From an uncultured Chitinophagaceae bacterium (lineage in GTDB: Bacteria; Bacteroidota; Bacteroidia; Chitinophagales; Chitinophagaceae): DNA of 64,000 nt. Position numbers and translations under genes: made by a program. The stretch covers positions 1-64,000 of the forward strand of contig CALLZY010000260.1 of assembly GCA_937858715.1 (NCBI GenBank). The letters run 5' to 3'. Shown here in pieces: positions 1 to 9,451 of this stretch. The notes below the pieces were generated by a model, which had not been told where the DNA came from, made no database searches, and saw nothing but the letters and a program-made list of their open reading frames with translations. Positions within the stretch are counted from its first letter, which is position 1; every line of letters starts with the position of its first letter.

Positions 1-98
1 CCTTTACCACCCAGCAGGTTTTTCATTGATTCGTTTCCGTCGGCTTTGCCGCCACCGAAAAAGTACACATACTTTCCGGCCTTTGTTGATTTTGCCAT
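1..98 (-). CDS. ppdK: Pyruvate, phosphate dikinase, N-terminal fragment (runs off the window)
   Basis: Only the first 32 codons lie in the window. The visible peptide begins MAKSTKAGKYVYFFGGG and continues with KADGNESMKNLLGGKG, the hallmark start of pyruvate phosphate dikinase (the Gly-rich loop and the NLLGGKG segment of the ATP-grasp nucleotide-binding domain). The enzyme interconverts pyruvate, ATP and phosphate with phosphoenolpyruvate, AMP and pyrophosphate in the cytoplasm. The ATG is at 98-96. The gene lies downstream of the nuo operon on the same strand, 153 bases after the small proline-rich gene, so it probably has its own promoter. That gap contains a perfect 12-bp palindrome (GCATAATTATGC, 119-130) about 20 bases before the start codon. 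The rest of the protein cannot be seen. Confidence 0.9.
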   Translation of the reverse strand, partial: MAKSTKAGKYVYFFGGGKADGNESMKNLLGGK

Positions 99-251
99 AA
101 TTATTACTTTTTTGCGCTGCATAATTATGCCTTAATTCAACCAAATAAGGAAACACAGGTCAGAATTTACCTTGATTAATATCATTAAACATTAGTAAAA
201 GATATAAACCGGCTACTGACCGTAATCAGCAATATTCTCTGAGAAAGCGAT

Positions 252-632
252 TTATGGATGCTCGTAGTAGGGAATTTCATCATGACTTACGGCTTCTTTT
301 TGTTGCCAGTAAGCCAGTGTTACAATGTGGCCGTCTTTGGTTTTCAGCATCCTTCCGAAAATGGCATTTATTGTATTGAAGGTATAATCAGTAACACCAA
401 CGGTGAATGTTTCAGGAGCTGGCGGTGGTGGCGGAGGCGGTGCTTCGCCTTCAGCCAGTTTTGGAGCCGGTGCAGCCTTGGGGGCGGGACTGGGCACGGC
501 AACAACAGTATAGCCGTTACACTCCAGCAATTCTTTCAGAAAAGATAAACGTTCAGGAGTCACATTCTTTTCCACGATGCCGCACTTCACACCATCCAGT
601 TCTTCAAATTCATGATTTTTATTGATAGCCAT
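252..632 (-). CDS. Conserved hypothetical protein with proline-rich linker, last gene of the nuo operon
   Basis: This 126-residue soluble protein has no signal peptide and no membrane segment. It has two small folded-looking halves: residues 1-45 (one Cys, in VKCGIVEK, plus a helical stretch) and residues 75-126, which are rich in aromatics and end in PYYEHP. A Pro/Ala linker (about 47-74) with a run of seven prolines joins them. It starts 7 bases after the nuoN stop on the same strand, so it is almost certainly co-transcribed with complex I. I do not recognise a family function. The position suggests an accessory or assembly role for complex I, but that is inference from context only. Confidence 0.75.
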   Translation of the reverse strand: MAINKNHEFEELDGVKCGIVEKNVTPERLSFLKELLECNGYTVVAVPSPAPKAAPAPKLAEGEAPPPPPPPAPETFTVGVTDYTFNTINAIFGRMLKTKDGHIVTLAYWQQKEAVSHDEIPYYEHP

Positions 633-639
633 ACCGCAA

Positions 640-2037
640 TTAACTTAATGATTTGATATAATCAAAGATCCAGCTCATAAGACCTGCAAGCACAATACCG
701 GCACTGCAAATGATTAACCCCAGCCGCACAGAATTGCTGGTGTGCAGTCTTTCAATGGGGTTTTCATTTTTATCCATAAACATGGCCCTTACCACTTTCA
801 GGTAGTAATAAAGTGAAACTATCATATTCAATGCTGCCACCAGTATGAACCAGTAATCAGCTTGTGAAGCACCGGCTGTCAGCAGGAATAACTTACCAAA
901 GAAACCCGCCGTAGGCGGAATGCCCGCCAGCGAAAACAGAGCCAGTGCCATTACCCAGGTCAGGTAAGGGTTGGTCTGGTAAAGTCCTTTATAGTCATCA
1001 ATCTTTTCCTTACCTGTTTTTTCTGAGATAACCGATGCCACACCAAAAGCGGCCAGGTTGGAAAAGATATATACAATGATGAAGAAAGTAGTTGAAACAA
1101 CACCCATCGTTCCATAGCTGCTGATACCCACCAGGATAAAGCCTACCTGTGCAATTGATGAAAATGCAAGGAAACGCTTTATGTTTTGCTGGCGCAGGGC
1201 AAACAGGTTACCGGTAACCATCGTAATAATTGCCAGTATCACCAGCATCATATACCAGATGTTAAGCATGGGCTGAAACACATAGTACAGCATGGTAATG
1301 AAAATAAAGGCAACTGCACCTTTGGAGATGACAGAAAGAAAAGCTGTAACTGCAAAAGGCGAACCTTCGTACACATCAGCCGTCCACAAGTGGAAAGGCA
1401 CTACGGAAAGTTTGAAGGCAAAAGCCGCAAAGAAAAATACAAAGGCCATAATCTGCAATGCAGAGCCGTTCAGTGCTTGTGACAGCTCTGGCAGGTTCAC
1501 CGTTCCTGTGGTGCCGTAAAGCAGCGAAATACCAAACAGCAGCACACCAGAAGAAAAAGCAGAAGATAAAATCATTTTCATTGCACCTTCAGACGAACGC
1601 TTCTTATCCAGGTCGAAACTGGCCATCGCCGCCACCGGAATGGTTGCCAATTCAAGCGACAGGTAGAAAATCAGCATATTGGCACTGGAAATCATCAGGT
1701 CCATGCCCAGTAATGCTGCCAGCATGAGTGTTACAAATTCCGGAAGGTGCGGAGTACGCTTCATCCAGTCGCAGAAAAGCAGCGATATAAGGTAAACGCC
1801 GAAGTTCAATATGTTCTTCTGCAATGCAATCAGCGGTGTGGTATAGAACATATCGCCAAACAGATTGCCTTCCTTATTAAAGAAGAAACCAAGGGCAAAA
1901 TTCAGCAGCAGCAAAATATGTATAACCGGCAGCAGCTTTCTGTTCGCCATTCCCCCGCTGATTTTTACAATCAGCATAAAGAAAATGATGGCCGTTAAAG
2001 CCAGTTCGGTTTTCATCAAAGTGAGAAATTCGTTCAT
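640..2037 (-). CDS. nuoN: NADH-quinone oxidoreductase subunit N
   Basis: This 465-residue, very hydrophobic protein belongs to the Mrp antiporter-like (proton_antipo_M) family. NuoN is one of the three antiporter-type proton-pumping subunits in the membrane arm of complex I. The middle contains the family hallmarks KLSVVPFHLWTADVYEG and KRFLAFSSIAQVGF, with conserved Lys residues in membrane helices, and later LAGIPPTAGFFGK. The length is normal. It lies 11 bases downstream of nuoM and 7 bases upstream of the small proline-rich gene, as the last recognised complex I gene of the operon. The start is an ATG at 2037. Confidence 0.95.
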   Translation of the reverse strand: MNEFLTLMKTELALTAIIFFMLIVKISGGMANRKLLPVIHILLLLNFALGFFFNKEGNLFGDMFYTTPLIALQKNILNFGVYLISLLFCDWMKRTPHLPEFVTLMLAALLGMDLMISSANMLIFYLSLELATIPVAAMASFDLDKKRSSEGAMKMILSSAFSSGVLLFGISLLYGTTGTVNLPELSQALNGSALQIMAFVFFFAAFAFKLSVVPFHLWTADVYEGSPFAVTAFLSVISKGAVAFIFITMLYYVFQPMLNIWYMMLVILAIITMVTGNLFALRQQNIKRFLAFSSIAQVGFILVGISSYGTMGVVSTTFFIIVYIFSNLAAFGVASVISEKTGKEKIDDYKGLYQTNPYLTWVMALALFSLAGIPPTAGFFGKLFLLTAGASQADYWFILVAALNMIVSLYYYLKVVRAMFMDKNENPIERLHTSNSVRLGLIICSAGIVLAGLMSWIFDYIKSLS

Positions 2038-2048
2038 CCGGTCATAAT

Positions 2049-3527
2049 TTATTTTCCAGCAATTCTGTTCATTATTTCAGCGGCAGCAGGCTGCAGCAGA
2101 TCATTCAGCCATCCCGGCGCAATACCAATAGCAAGAATGCCAGCCACTAAGATGATGGCAGCCAGTTTTTCATTCCAATTAGCATCGCCCAGTTGTAAAT
2201 GGCTTTCGTTGGTAACAGGCCCCATGGCGGTTCGGCCAATAGCCCTTAATATATATACTGCCGTTACCACTATCGACATGGCAGCAGCAATGGTTGCAAT
2301 GCGGTGAAAGGCATCAGCATTTTCCCAGGAACCTACAAACACCGTCATTTCTGCGACAAAGCCACTAAGTCCCGGCAGGCCCAGCGAACAAAGGCCTACA
2401 ATAAAAAATACAGTAGTGATAAATGGCATCACTTTCATCAGTCCGCCCATATCAGCCACCATGCGGGTATGTGTTCGGTCGTATATCATACCAATAACGG
2501 CGAAGAAAAGGGCTGTCATCACACCATGAGATACCATTTGCATCAGGGCACCGGTAAAGGCTGTTTGTGTAAGCATACCAATACCGAGTAAACTAAATCC
2601 CACATGGCTTACCGATGAGTAAGCGTTAATATATTTCAAATCCTTCTGCATCATGGTGGCGAAAGCACCGTATAAAATAGCGATGGCAGAAAGAATGATA
2701 ATTATGTCAGCATATTGTTTTGCACCTTCCGGCAGCAGGTATGTGGCTACCCGCAACGCACCATAACCTCCGAGCTTCATAGAAATACCAGCCAGGAACA
2801 TAGAACCGGCTGTTGGGGCCGATGAGTGACCATCGGGCACCCAGGTGTGCAGCGGGAACAATGCTGTGAATACACCAAAGCCAACAAACAGCAGCGGGAA
2901 AAGAACTTGTTGCAGGTCGGCAGGTATTTGAGTCTTCGCAAGTTTGAGCATATCAAAACTGTTGCCGCCAAGGAAGTATAATCCAAGAATACCTACTAAT
3001 ATCAATGCAGAGCCACCCATCAGCATCAGGGCCAGTTTATTGGCAGCATATTCTTTTTTGCCGCTTCCCCAAATGCCAATCAGTAAATATTTTGGTATAA
3101 CAGAAATTTCAAGGAAGAAGAAAAGAATAAACAGGTCGAGAGAAATAAAGAAACCATAAGCACCCAACGCCAGCAGGATCAGCAGGAAATAAAACTCCTT
3201 GGTCATCTTCTCCACATTCCATGATACCAGTACACCAGCAATCAATACAAAAGAAGTGAGCAGTATCATCGCAACCGAAATACCATCCACACCAAAATGG
3301 AAATTGATATTTAATGCCTGGAACAGAGTATGGTTTTGTTCAAAAAGTATCTGGCTGGCGTTGCCAGCTGCTTTTTCCTGCCTGAAAAAATATAACAAGG
3401 CAAATGACAATGCCAGCTGAACAATAGCACCGCCCAGCGAAATCAGTCTTACCTGCTGTTTGCTGCGGGCAAGCAGTACGGCCAGTGCAGTTAATAATGG
3501 TGCTCCTATAAGGAATAAAAGATTCAT
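2049..3527 (-). CDS. nuoM: NADH-quinone oxidoreductase subunit M
   Basis: This 492-residue integral membrane protein is the second antiporter-like proton-pumping subunit of complex I. Typical signatures are the conserved Glu in the helix with FFFLEISVIPKYLLIG, FPLHTWVPDGHSSAPTAGS in the middle, KYINAYSSVSHVGFSLLG, and GLPGLSGFVAE near the C-terminus. The ATG at 3527 is preferred. An in-frame TTG one codon earlier would lengthen the frame, but the ATG is the natural choice. It is followed by nuoN after 11 bases and preceded by nuoL after 24 bases, all on the minus strand. Confidence 0.96.
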   Translation of the reverse strand: MNLLFLIGAPLLTALAVLLARSKQQVRLISLGGAIVQLALSFALLYFFRQEKAAGNASQILFEQNHTLFQALNINFHFGVDGISVAMILLTSFVLIAGVLVSWNVEKMTKEFYFLLILLALGAYGFFISLDLFILFFFLEISVIPKYLLIGIWGSGKKEYAANKLALMLMGGSALILVGILGLYFLGGNSFDMLKLAKTQIPADLQQVLFPLLFVGFGVFTALFPLHTWVPDGHSSAPTAGSMFLAGISMKLGGYGALRVATYLLPEGAKQYADIIIILSAIAILYGAFATMMQKDLKYINAYSSVSHVGFSLLGIGMLTQTAFTGALMQMVSHGVMTALFFAVIGMIYDRTHTRMVADMGGLMKVMPFITTVFFIVGLCSLGLPGLSGFVAEMTVFVGSWENADAFHRIATIAAAMSIVVTAVYILRAIGRTAMGPVTNESHLQLGDANWNEKLAAIILVAGILAIGIAPGWLNDLLQPAAAEIMNRIAGK

Positions 3528-3551
3528 CAAATTATATTTTCAAAATGCCTT

Positions 3552-5501
3552 TTATAAAACATATATAAATAATACAGCCAATACAATCACTCCTGCCAGA
3601 AATGCAATGGCGTAGAGCTGTACTTTGCCGGACTGAAACTTCTTGATCTTTTCTGAAATAAATACTGTTGTGTTGCCTGTCAGGTTAACCATGCCGTCAA
3701 CTATGTTCTTGTCGAACCAGGCGGCAGGCCTGCCTATCAGATTAAATAATACTTTCTTCGTAACAAACAGGTAAATCTCATCAATATAAAACTTGTTATA
3801 CGCCGATTTGTACAAACTGCCGAATGATGCAGCCAGTTTGTCGGGTATGGTGTTTTGCTTTTTATACAGCACCCAGGCCAAAACAATACCGGCAATACCT
3901 AATGCCACAGGTGCAACAGAGAATGCTAAGTGGAAGTGAGACTCCAATGGCTTTCCATCGCTGCTTACAAATTCTCCAAATGGTATAAGTCCTGAAAATA
4001 CAGCACCTGCTGCCAGTATTACCAACGGAAGCATCATGGCAAAACCACCTTCGCCGTGGTGATGATCGGCTGAATGGTCATGACTGTTTGACCCGTATGG
4101 CCTGCTCCAGAAAATACTAAAATATAAACGAAACATATAGAAAGCTGTCAGGCCTGATGTGATTAATGCAATCCAGTAAATAGCTGTATTCCCGTGATAA
4201 GCGGCCAGCAATATTTCTTCTTTACTGAAGAACCCTGCAAACGGCGGCACACCAGCAATAGCCAGGCAGGCGAAAAGGAAAGTAATATGTGTGATGGGCA
4301 TTTTTTTGCGCAATCCGCCCATATCCTGCATATCGTTACTGTGTACATAATGAATTACTGCACCAGCACCTAAGAACAGCAATGCCTTAAACATGGCATG
4401 TGTAAACAAGTGGAACATGGAAGCAGTATAACCTAATCCGGCTTCGCCGCCATAACCAGAGACACCAAGTGCAAACATCATGTAACCTATCTGCGACATG
4501 GTGGAATAAGCCAGCACCCGTTTAATATCGGTTTGTGTGATAGCAATTATCGCTGCAAATATGGCTGATATAGCACCCACCCATGCAATAATCTCCAGTA
4601 CAGCAGGAACAGTAATGGAGAACACCGGGAACATTCTTGCCACCAGGTAAACACCAGCAACCACCATCGTGGCAGCGTGTATCAATGCAGAAACAGGTGT
4701 AGGACCTTCCATTGCATCAGGCAACCAGATATGCAGCGGAAACATGGCACTTTTTCCGGCACCGCCCATAAATACCAGTGCAGCACCCCAGGTAAGGGCT
4801 GATGCACCAAGGAAGGAGGAGGCTGCCGCATTCTTCACAGCATTCGACTCAGGCGATGTTAATGTGGCAATCATCTGGTGAAAATCCAGAGTGCCAGCCT
4901 GGTTTGAAAGTATTAAGATACCAATCAGGAAACCAAGATCGGCAAAACGGGTAACGATAAATGCTTTTTTACTTGCCGCCACCGCACTGGGCTTATTGTA
5001 ATAAAAACCGATAAGCAGGAAAGAAGAAACACCCACCAGTTCCCAGAAAATATAAATCTGGAATATATTACTTGATAACACCAGTCCCAGCATAGAGAAG
5101 GTGAATAAACCGAGATAAGCGTAATAAGTTGGGAAACGTTCTTCCCCTTTCATATACCCGAGGCTGTAAATATGCACCATTAATGAGACGAGTGTAACCA
5201 CTACCAGCATCATTACAGAAATGGGATCAATGGTGAGGCCGAGATCAATTGACAGGTTTTGAGAAAAAGCCAGCCATGTTATTTTCATCGGGTTCAACTG
5301 CTGGTACACACCATTCACTTTTCCCGCAACAAAGAAATAATCATACGCCGTGTAAAAAGCAAGTGCAGCAGAAGTCAGCAATAAAGCTGTACCAATCAGT
5401 CCTGAATAGTTTTTAAGATACTTCCTGCCAAACAGGCCCAATAATACAAAACCTGCAAATGGCAGTAAAGGAATGAGAGCTATAATAGTTGCGTTCGGCA
5501 T
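3552..5501 (-). CDS. nuoL: NADH-quinone oxidoreductase subunit L
   Basis: This 649-residue protein is the largest antiporter-like subunit, with the long lateral helix that clamps NuoM and NuoN. Family signatures are FWELVGVSSFLLIGFYYNKPSA, MFPLHIWLPDAMEGPTPVSALIHAATMV, and KRVLAYSTMSQIGYMMFALG. A short His-rich loop (DHSADHHHGEGG, about residues 480-491) lies between membrane segments. Such loops occur in this family, and I do not read it as a metal site. The length is within the usual 600-680 range. The gene is tightly packed between nuoK (7 bases downstream of that stop) and nuoM. Confidence 0.96.
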   Translation of the reverse strand: MPNATIIALIPLLPFAGFVLLGLFGRKYLKNYSGLIGTALLLTSAALAFYTAYDYFFVAGKVNGVYQQLNPMKITWLAFSQNLSIDLGLTIDPISVMMLVVVTLVSLMVHIYSLGYMKGEERFPTYYAYLGLFTFSMLGLVLSSNIFQIYIFWELVGVSSFLLIGFYYNKPSAVAASKKAFIVTRFADLGFLIGILILSNQAGTLDFHQMIATLTSPESNAVKNAAASSFLGASALTWGAALVFMGGAGKSAMFPLHIWLPDAMEGPTPVSALIHAATMVVAGVYLVARMFPVFSITVPAVLEIIAWVGAISAIFAAIIAITQTDIKRVLAYSTMSQIGYMMFALGVSGYGGEAGLGYTASMFHLFTHAMFKALLFLGAGAVIHYVHSNDMQDMGGLRKKMPITHITFLFACLAIAGVPPFAGFFSKEEILLAAYHGNTAIYWIALITSGLTAFYMFRLYFSIFWSRPYGSNSHDHSADHHHGEGGFAMMLPLVILAAGAVFSGLIPFGEFVSSDGKPLESHFHLAFSVAPVALGIAGIVLAWVLYKKQNTIPDKLAASFGSLYKSAYNKFYIDEIYLFVTKKVLFNLIGRPAAWFDKNIVDGMVNLTGNTTVFISEKIKKFQSGKVQLYAIAFLAGVIVLAVLFIYVL

Positions 5502-5508
5502 AATGTTG

Positions 5509-5823
5509 TCAGTACTTTAAATCTTCTGCACTTTCCACATCAATAGATTGGGTGTTGCGGTACAGATTTATAATGATTGCAATGGCCACAGCAGTTTCAG
5601 CAGCAGCAATGGCAATAATAAAAATGGTGAAAAACAGCCCGTCTAATTTGCCCGGCCACACATATTTGTTGAAGGCAATAAAATTCAGGTTAACACTGTT
5701 CAGTATCAGCTCAATGCTCATCAGCATATTAATAAGGTTCTTCCTGGTGAAAAAACCAAACACACCGATAAAAAACAATGCGGTGCTGATGAAAAGTATG
5801 TGATATAGTCCGGGTTGCATCAT
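5509..5823 (-). CDS. nuoK: NADH-quinone oxidoreductase subunit K
   Basis: This 104-residue protein has three membrane helices. NuoK carries two essential buried glutamates in the membrane arm of complex I, visible here in the MSIELILNSVNLN helix and in AAAETAVAIAI. The open frame extends three codons further to a TTG at 5832, but the tandem ATGs at 5823 and 5820 are better starts. The gap to nuoJ upstream (5824-5915) contains short imperfect repeats of AATATTGA/AATACTGA type at about 5830-5867. Confidence 0.95.
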   Translation of the reverse strand: MMQPGLYHILFISTALFFIGVFGFFTRKNLINMLMSIELILNSVNLNFIAFNKYVWPGKLDGLFFTIFIIAIAAAETAVAIAIIINLYRNTQSIDVESAEDLKY

Positions 5824-5915
5824 GTTTAACAATGAATATTGAATACTGAATATTGAGTATTGAAATTGTCTTTATTCATATTCTTATTCCTGGTTTATTT
5901 TTCTTAATCAGTTCT

Positions 5916-6452
5916 TTATTTACTATTTGCCGGTTCCTTTTCCTCCGGCCTGCTTCTCATGGCAATTACAATACATCCCACCATAGCAGCCAGCAGCAGC
6001 ATAGAAATTACTTCAAAAGGAAGTGCATAGCCACCGTGGTCAGTGCCCAGCATTTTACTGCCAATATCTTTTACTGTAGGTGAGGGAACATCCTTGCCAA
6101 CGACTGCAAATTCATGTTGAAACACCTGCAATAAAACAAGGGCAAAACCGCAGAAAGCAGCTAATGCACCAAATATTTTTCTGCTCAGGAGTTGTTTAGG
6201 CAATTTCTCACCGGCCTGGTGCGTCAGGAAAACCGAGAATATAATCAGCACTACTATTCCGCCAACATACACTACAATCTGCACTGCAGCGATGAATTCA
6301 TAATCAATCCAGAAATAAATACCGGCAATGCCCACCAATGTAAATAAGAGATAAATTGCAGACCTGAATATCTGCCTCGCTGTCACTGCCAGCATTCCAA
6401 ATGCCAGAGTGAAAGCAGCCAGCAGGTAAAATATTATTGTTGAGCCGTTCAT
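5916..6452 (-). CDS. nuoJ: NADH-quinone oxidoreductase subunit J
   Basis: This 178-residue membrane protein has five predicted helices. NuoJ contributes the pi-bulge helix (TM3) that takes part in coupling. The segment with AAVQIVVYVGGIVVLIIFSVFL corresponds to that conserved helix. The C-terminus is hydrophilic (RSRPEEKEPANSK). The start is the ATG at 6452. nuoI lies 50 bases upstream and nuoK 92 bases downstream. These are the loosest junctions in the operon, but the order I-J-K is canonical. Confidence 0.94.
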   Translation of the reverse strand: MNGSTIIFYLLAAFTLAFGMLAVTARQIFRSAIYLLFTLVGIAGIYFWIDYEFIAAVQIVVYVGGIVVLIIFSVFLTHQAGEKLPKQLLSRKIFGALAAFCGFALVLLQVFQHEFAVVGKDVPSPTVKDIGSKMLGTDHGGYALPFEVISMLLLAAMVGCIVIAMRSRPEEKEPANSK

Positions 6453-6502
6453 TTCTTAATACTCTTTTTACTATTGTTCCCTTGCGGGAAATTAAAGAAG
6501 AC

Positions 6503-6979
6503 CTATTCCACCCCTTCCATAATTTTGGAACCGGGGTTATTTAAAACTTTTATCAGTTTATTCCTGTCATATACACTGTGCTCAAATGTCTGAGCCATCT
6601 TTATCGCATCAGACGGACAGGCTTCCACACACAAGCCACACATGGTACACATATCCAGATGATAGACAAACTTGTCAATCGCTTTCTTCTTCTTTCCTTC
6701 CGGGTTAATATCAAACTTGGTGATAATCTTAATCGTTCCGTTGGGGCAGGCCAGTTCGCAGGAAGTGCAGCCGGTGCAGCGGTGCTCATTTACTTCGTTA
6801 TGCGGCATTACCACTTCGCCTTTAAACCGGTCCGGCAGTTCCAGTGTATCCCTGTTATCAGGATATTGTTGTGTTATTATCTCTTTATGGTGTGTAAAAT
6901 AATAAAGAGTCCGCCTCATGCCGGTCGTCAGAGACTTTACAGCACCAAAAACTTCTTTTATGTATCTCGTTATAAACAT
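6503..6979 (-). CDS. nuoI: NADH-quinone oxidoreductase subunit I (two [4Fe-4S] clusters)
   Basis: This 158-residue ferredoxin-like subunit of the connecting module holds clusters N6a and N6b, which pass electrons to NuoB. Both CxxCxxCxxxCP motifs are complete: Cys68/71/74/78 (RCTGCTSCELACP) and Cys111/114/117/121 (MCTMCGLCVEACP). It is the last peripheral-arm gene before the membrane genes J-N. nuoEFG are absent, so NuoI, NuoB and the other Q-module clusters are the only Fe-S centres of the enzyme visible here. A free ferredoxin could dock on this side (inference). Confidence 0.96.
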   Translation of the reverse strand: MFITRYIKEVFGAVKSLTTGMRRTLYYFTHHKEIITQQYPDNRDTLELPDRFKGEVVMPHNEVNEHRCTGCTSCELACPNGTIKIITKFDINPEGKKKKAIDKFVYHLDMCTMCGLCVEACPSDAIKMAQTFEHSVYDRNKLIKVLNNPGSKIMEGVE

Positions 6980-7048
6980 ATGTTTTGAGCTTATAGCTTT
7001 GAGCCATGAGCTTTAATATTTTCCTTTCTCCCCTTCAGGGGATGGGGG

Positions 7049-8125
7049 TTAAAAATGCCATCCCATAATCGCCATCAAGGTTGCTATCAGCAGGTTAATC
7101 ATGCTGATAGGCAGCAGGTATTTCCATTCTAAGTTCAGCAGCTGGTCAATCCGCAAACGGGGGAATGTCCACCTGAACCACATGATAACGAATATGAGGA
7201 AGAACGTTTTTCCAAAAAACCATACGCTGGATGGTATATAATCCATCACATGATTAAAATCGGTCCAGTTGCCAATATGGAACGGCATCCATCCGCCAAG
7301 GAATAATGTAGCACCAATTGCGCAAACTATAAACACATTCACATATTCTGCCAGAAAGAACAGGGCGAATTTCATTCCCGAATATTCAGTATGGAAACCG
7401 GCTGTTAGTTCTGATTCAGCTTCTGCCAAATCAAAAGGAGCCCTGTTGGTTTCTGCAGTTACTGCTATCAGGAATGTGATAAAAGCGATGATTGCCGGAA
7501 TGTGGCCTTTGAAAATCCACCAGCCTGTTTCCTGTGATGCAATGATTTTTGACACCTGCAGATCGCCCACAAAAACAATAATGGTAAGTATGGATAAACC
7601 GGCTGACAATTCGTAGCTCACAATCTGGGCACCGCTGCGCATGGCACCCAGCAGCGAATATTTATTGTTACTGCTCCAACCTGCCATCAGCACACTGATA
7701 ACCATGAGTGATGACACACAGGAAACATACAGCACTCCAATATTCAGATCCCACAACTGGAAGTTTCTGGCAAAAGCGATAGGAGCCAGCAGCAGCATAG
7801 CCACAATCATTGCAATTATGGGTGCTACATTAAACATAATCCTGTCAGCACCAGTTGGAGTGAGGCCTTCTTTCACCATCAGTTTCACTGTATCGGCCAT
7901 TGACTGCATCAAACCTTTCGGACCAACACGGTTAGGGCCAAGACGTATCTGTATCCAGGCAGATACTTTGCGTTCCATAATAACCAGTATCAAACCGAGT
8001 ACAGCAAACAGGCCAATAACCGCCACTCCCGCCAGCACCATTTCAATGATTAATGTCCAGGTGGGGTTGAAGGTCTTGCTCAACCATTCATGAATTTCGT
8101 TTGCTATTTGACTAAAGCTCCACAT
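7049..8125 (-). CDS. nuoH: NADH-quinone oxidoreductase subunit H
   Basis: This 358-residue protein has eight or nine helices. NuoH anchors the peripheral arm and forms most of the quinone cavity. The signatures ERKVSAWIQIRLGPNRVGPKG (cytosolic loop 1) and ETNRAPFDLAEAESELTAGFHTEYSG (the acidic loop) are intact. The gene follows nuoD after 72 bases. In the usual 14-gene order nuoE, nuoF and nuoG would sit between nuoD and nuoH, and there is no room for them and no remnant in this gap. Confidence 0.96.
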   Translation of the reverse strand: MWSFSQIANEIHEWLSKTFNPTWTLIIEMVLAGVAVIGLFAVLGLILVIMERKVSAWIQIRLGPNRVGPKGLMQSMADTVKLMVKEGLTPTGADRIMFNVAPIIAMIVAMLLLAPIAFARNFQLWDLNIGVLYVSCVSSLMVISVLMAGWSSNNKYSLLGAMRSGAQIVSYELSAGLSILTIIVFVGDLQVSKIIASQETGWWIFKGHIPAIIAFITFLIAVTAETNRAPFDLAEAESELTAGFHTEYSGMKFALFFLAEYVNVFIVCAIGATLFLGGWMPFHIGNWTDFNHVMDYIPSSVWFFGKTFFLIFVIMWFRWTFPRLRIDQLLNLEWKYLLPISMINLLIATLMAIMGWHF

Positions 8126-8197
8126 TACTATTTCAGATTTTAGACTTTAGATTACAGGTTTCTATCTGAACTCTGCAACCGCCAATCTGCCATTTGT

Positions 8198-9406
8198 TTA
8201 CCTGTCTATATCCGGTATCACCAAATCCAGTGTTCCCATCATGGCTACCAGGTCACCAATCTTTGAACCCCTGGCCATATGGTCAAGTACAGAAAGATTG
8301 GAGAATCCGGGTGAGCGGAATTTAATCCTGTATGGCGTATTACCCCCTTCGCTCACAATATATACTCCCAGTTCGCCCCTGGCCGTTTCCACTCTTGTAT
8401 AAAAATCTCCTTTGGGCAGTTTCAGCACATTCTTCGTTTTGGCCTGGAAATCACCTTCAGGAATATTATCAATCAGTTGTTCGATAATACGGATAGACTG
8501 GTGCATCTCATTAATACGAACCATATAGCGGGCAAAAGAATCGCCTGCTATCTCCAGCACTTCATCAAACTCCAGTTTATCGTATATCTCGTAAGGATAC
8601 AGTTTGCGGATATCGCTGCTGACACCGCTTCCTCTTGCAGATGGGCCGCTAACACCGTAAGCAATGGCGTCTTCTGCACTCAGGTAACCAACACCTTTCA
8701 TCCGGTTCTGGAAAATAACATTACCGGTTACCAGTTCATCATATTCATGAATCTTTCTCTTGTACAACTGCAGAAATTCTTTTACCCTTTTCTGGAAGTT
8801 GGGATGAAGGTCATGCATCACACCACCCGGCACCATATAATTCATGGTTAACCTGGCACCGCAGGTTTCCTCCATAATATCATTGATACTTTCCCTTTCC
8901 CTGAAAGCATGGAAGAATGGTGTGAAGGCTCCCAGGTCCATGGCCATAGCGCCCCACCATAATTCATGTGATGCAATGCGGGTCAATTCATCCATCAGCA
9001 CACGGATAACCTGTGCCCTTGCCGGAACTTCCACCTGCAGGCCTTTTTCCACAGCCAGTGCGCAGGCATGATTATTTATATGTGCCGACAAATAATCCAT
9101 CCGGCTGGTAACGTATATAAATTGCCTGTAAGTAAGGCTTTCGCACATTTTTTCTATCGAGCGGTGAATATAGCCAAGATGCGGCTCCACTTTTTTGATG
9201 GTTTCACCATTCAGTGTAATAACCAGGTGCAGTACACCATGGGTGGCCGGGTGTTGCGGACCGAAGTTGATCTGGAAATCTCCATCGCCCAGCGCAATGC
9301 CGGCAGAAGTGTCTCCATATCTGTCATACGGAACCTCACCGCTGCCTGCAAACGGAGCCTGAGATTCATTTAATAATGTCGTTTCTTTATCCACAGTATG
9401 TTTCAA
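8198..9406 (-). CDS. nuoD: NADH-quinone oxidoreductase subunit D (TTG start)
   Basis: This 402-residue, 49-kDa-type subunit forms the quinone-binding pocket with NuoB and is homologous to the large subunit of [NiFe]-hydrogenases. INFGPQHPATHGVLH carries the conserved His pair near the quinone site, followed by YIHRSIEKMCE and GPSARGSGVSSDIRK. Only a TTG (9406-9404) can start the frame before the conserved core. The first in-frame ATG is inside it. The nuoD frame is the same as that of nuoC and is separated from it only by the nuoC stop codon and 15 sense codons. This resembles the fused nuoCD of enterobacteria split by one stop. Confidence 0.94.
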   Translation of the reverse strand: MKHTVDKETTLLNESQAPFAGSGEVPYDRYGDTSAGIALGDGDFQINFGPQHPATHGVLHLVITLNGETIKKVEPHLGYIHRSIEKMCESLTYRQFIYVTSRMDYLSAHINNHACALAVEKGLQVEVPARAQVIRVLMDELTRIASHELWWGAMAMDLGAFTPFFHAFRERESINDIMEETCGARLTMNYMVPGGVMHDLHPNFQKRVKEFLQLYKRKIHEYDELVTGNVIFQNRMKGVGYLSAEDAIAYGVSGPSARGSGVSSDIRKLYPYEIYDKLEFDEVLEIAGDSFARYMVRINEMHQSIRIIEQLIDNIPEGDFQAKTKNVLKLPKGDFYTRVETARGELGVYIVSEGGNTPYRIKFRSPGFSNLSVLDHMARGSKIGDLVAMMGTLDLVIPDIDR

Positions 9407-9451
9407 ATTCGGTTTTATCTTGAGGTAGGCCAGAAACTGTTCCGGTAAACC

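Noticed and set aside
7049..8198. Remnant of nuoEFG between nuoD and nuoH
   Set aside because: The 72-base gap has no frame resembling NuoE, NuoF or NuoG.
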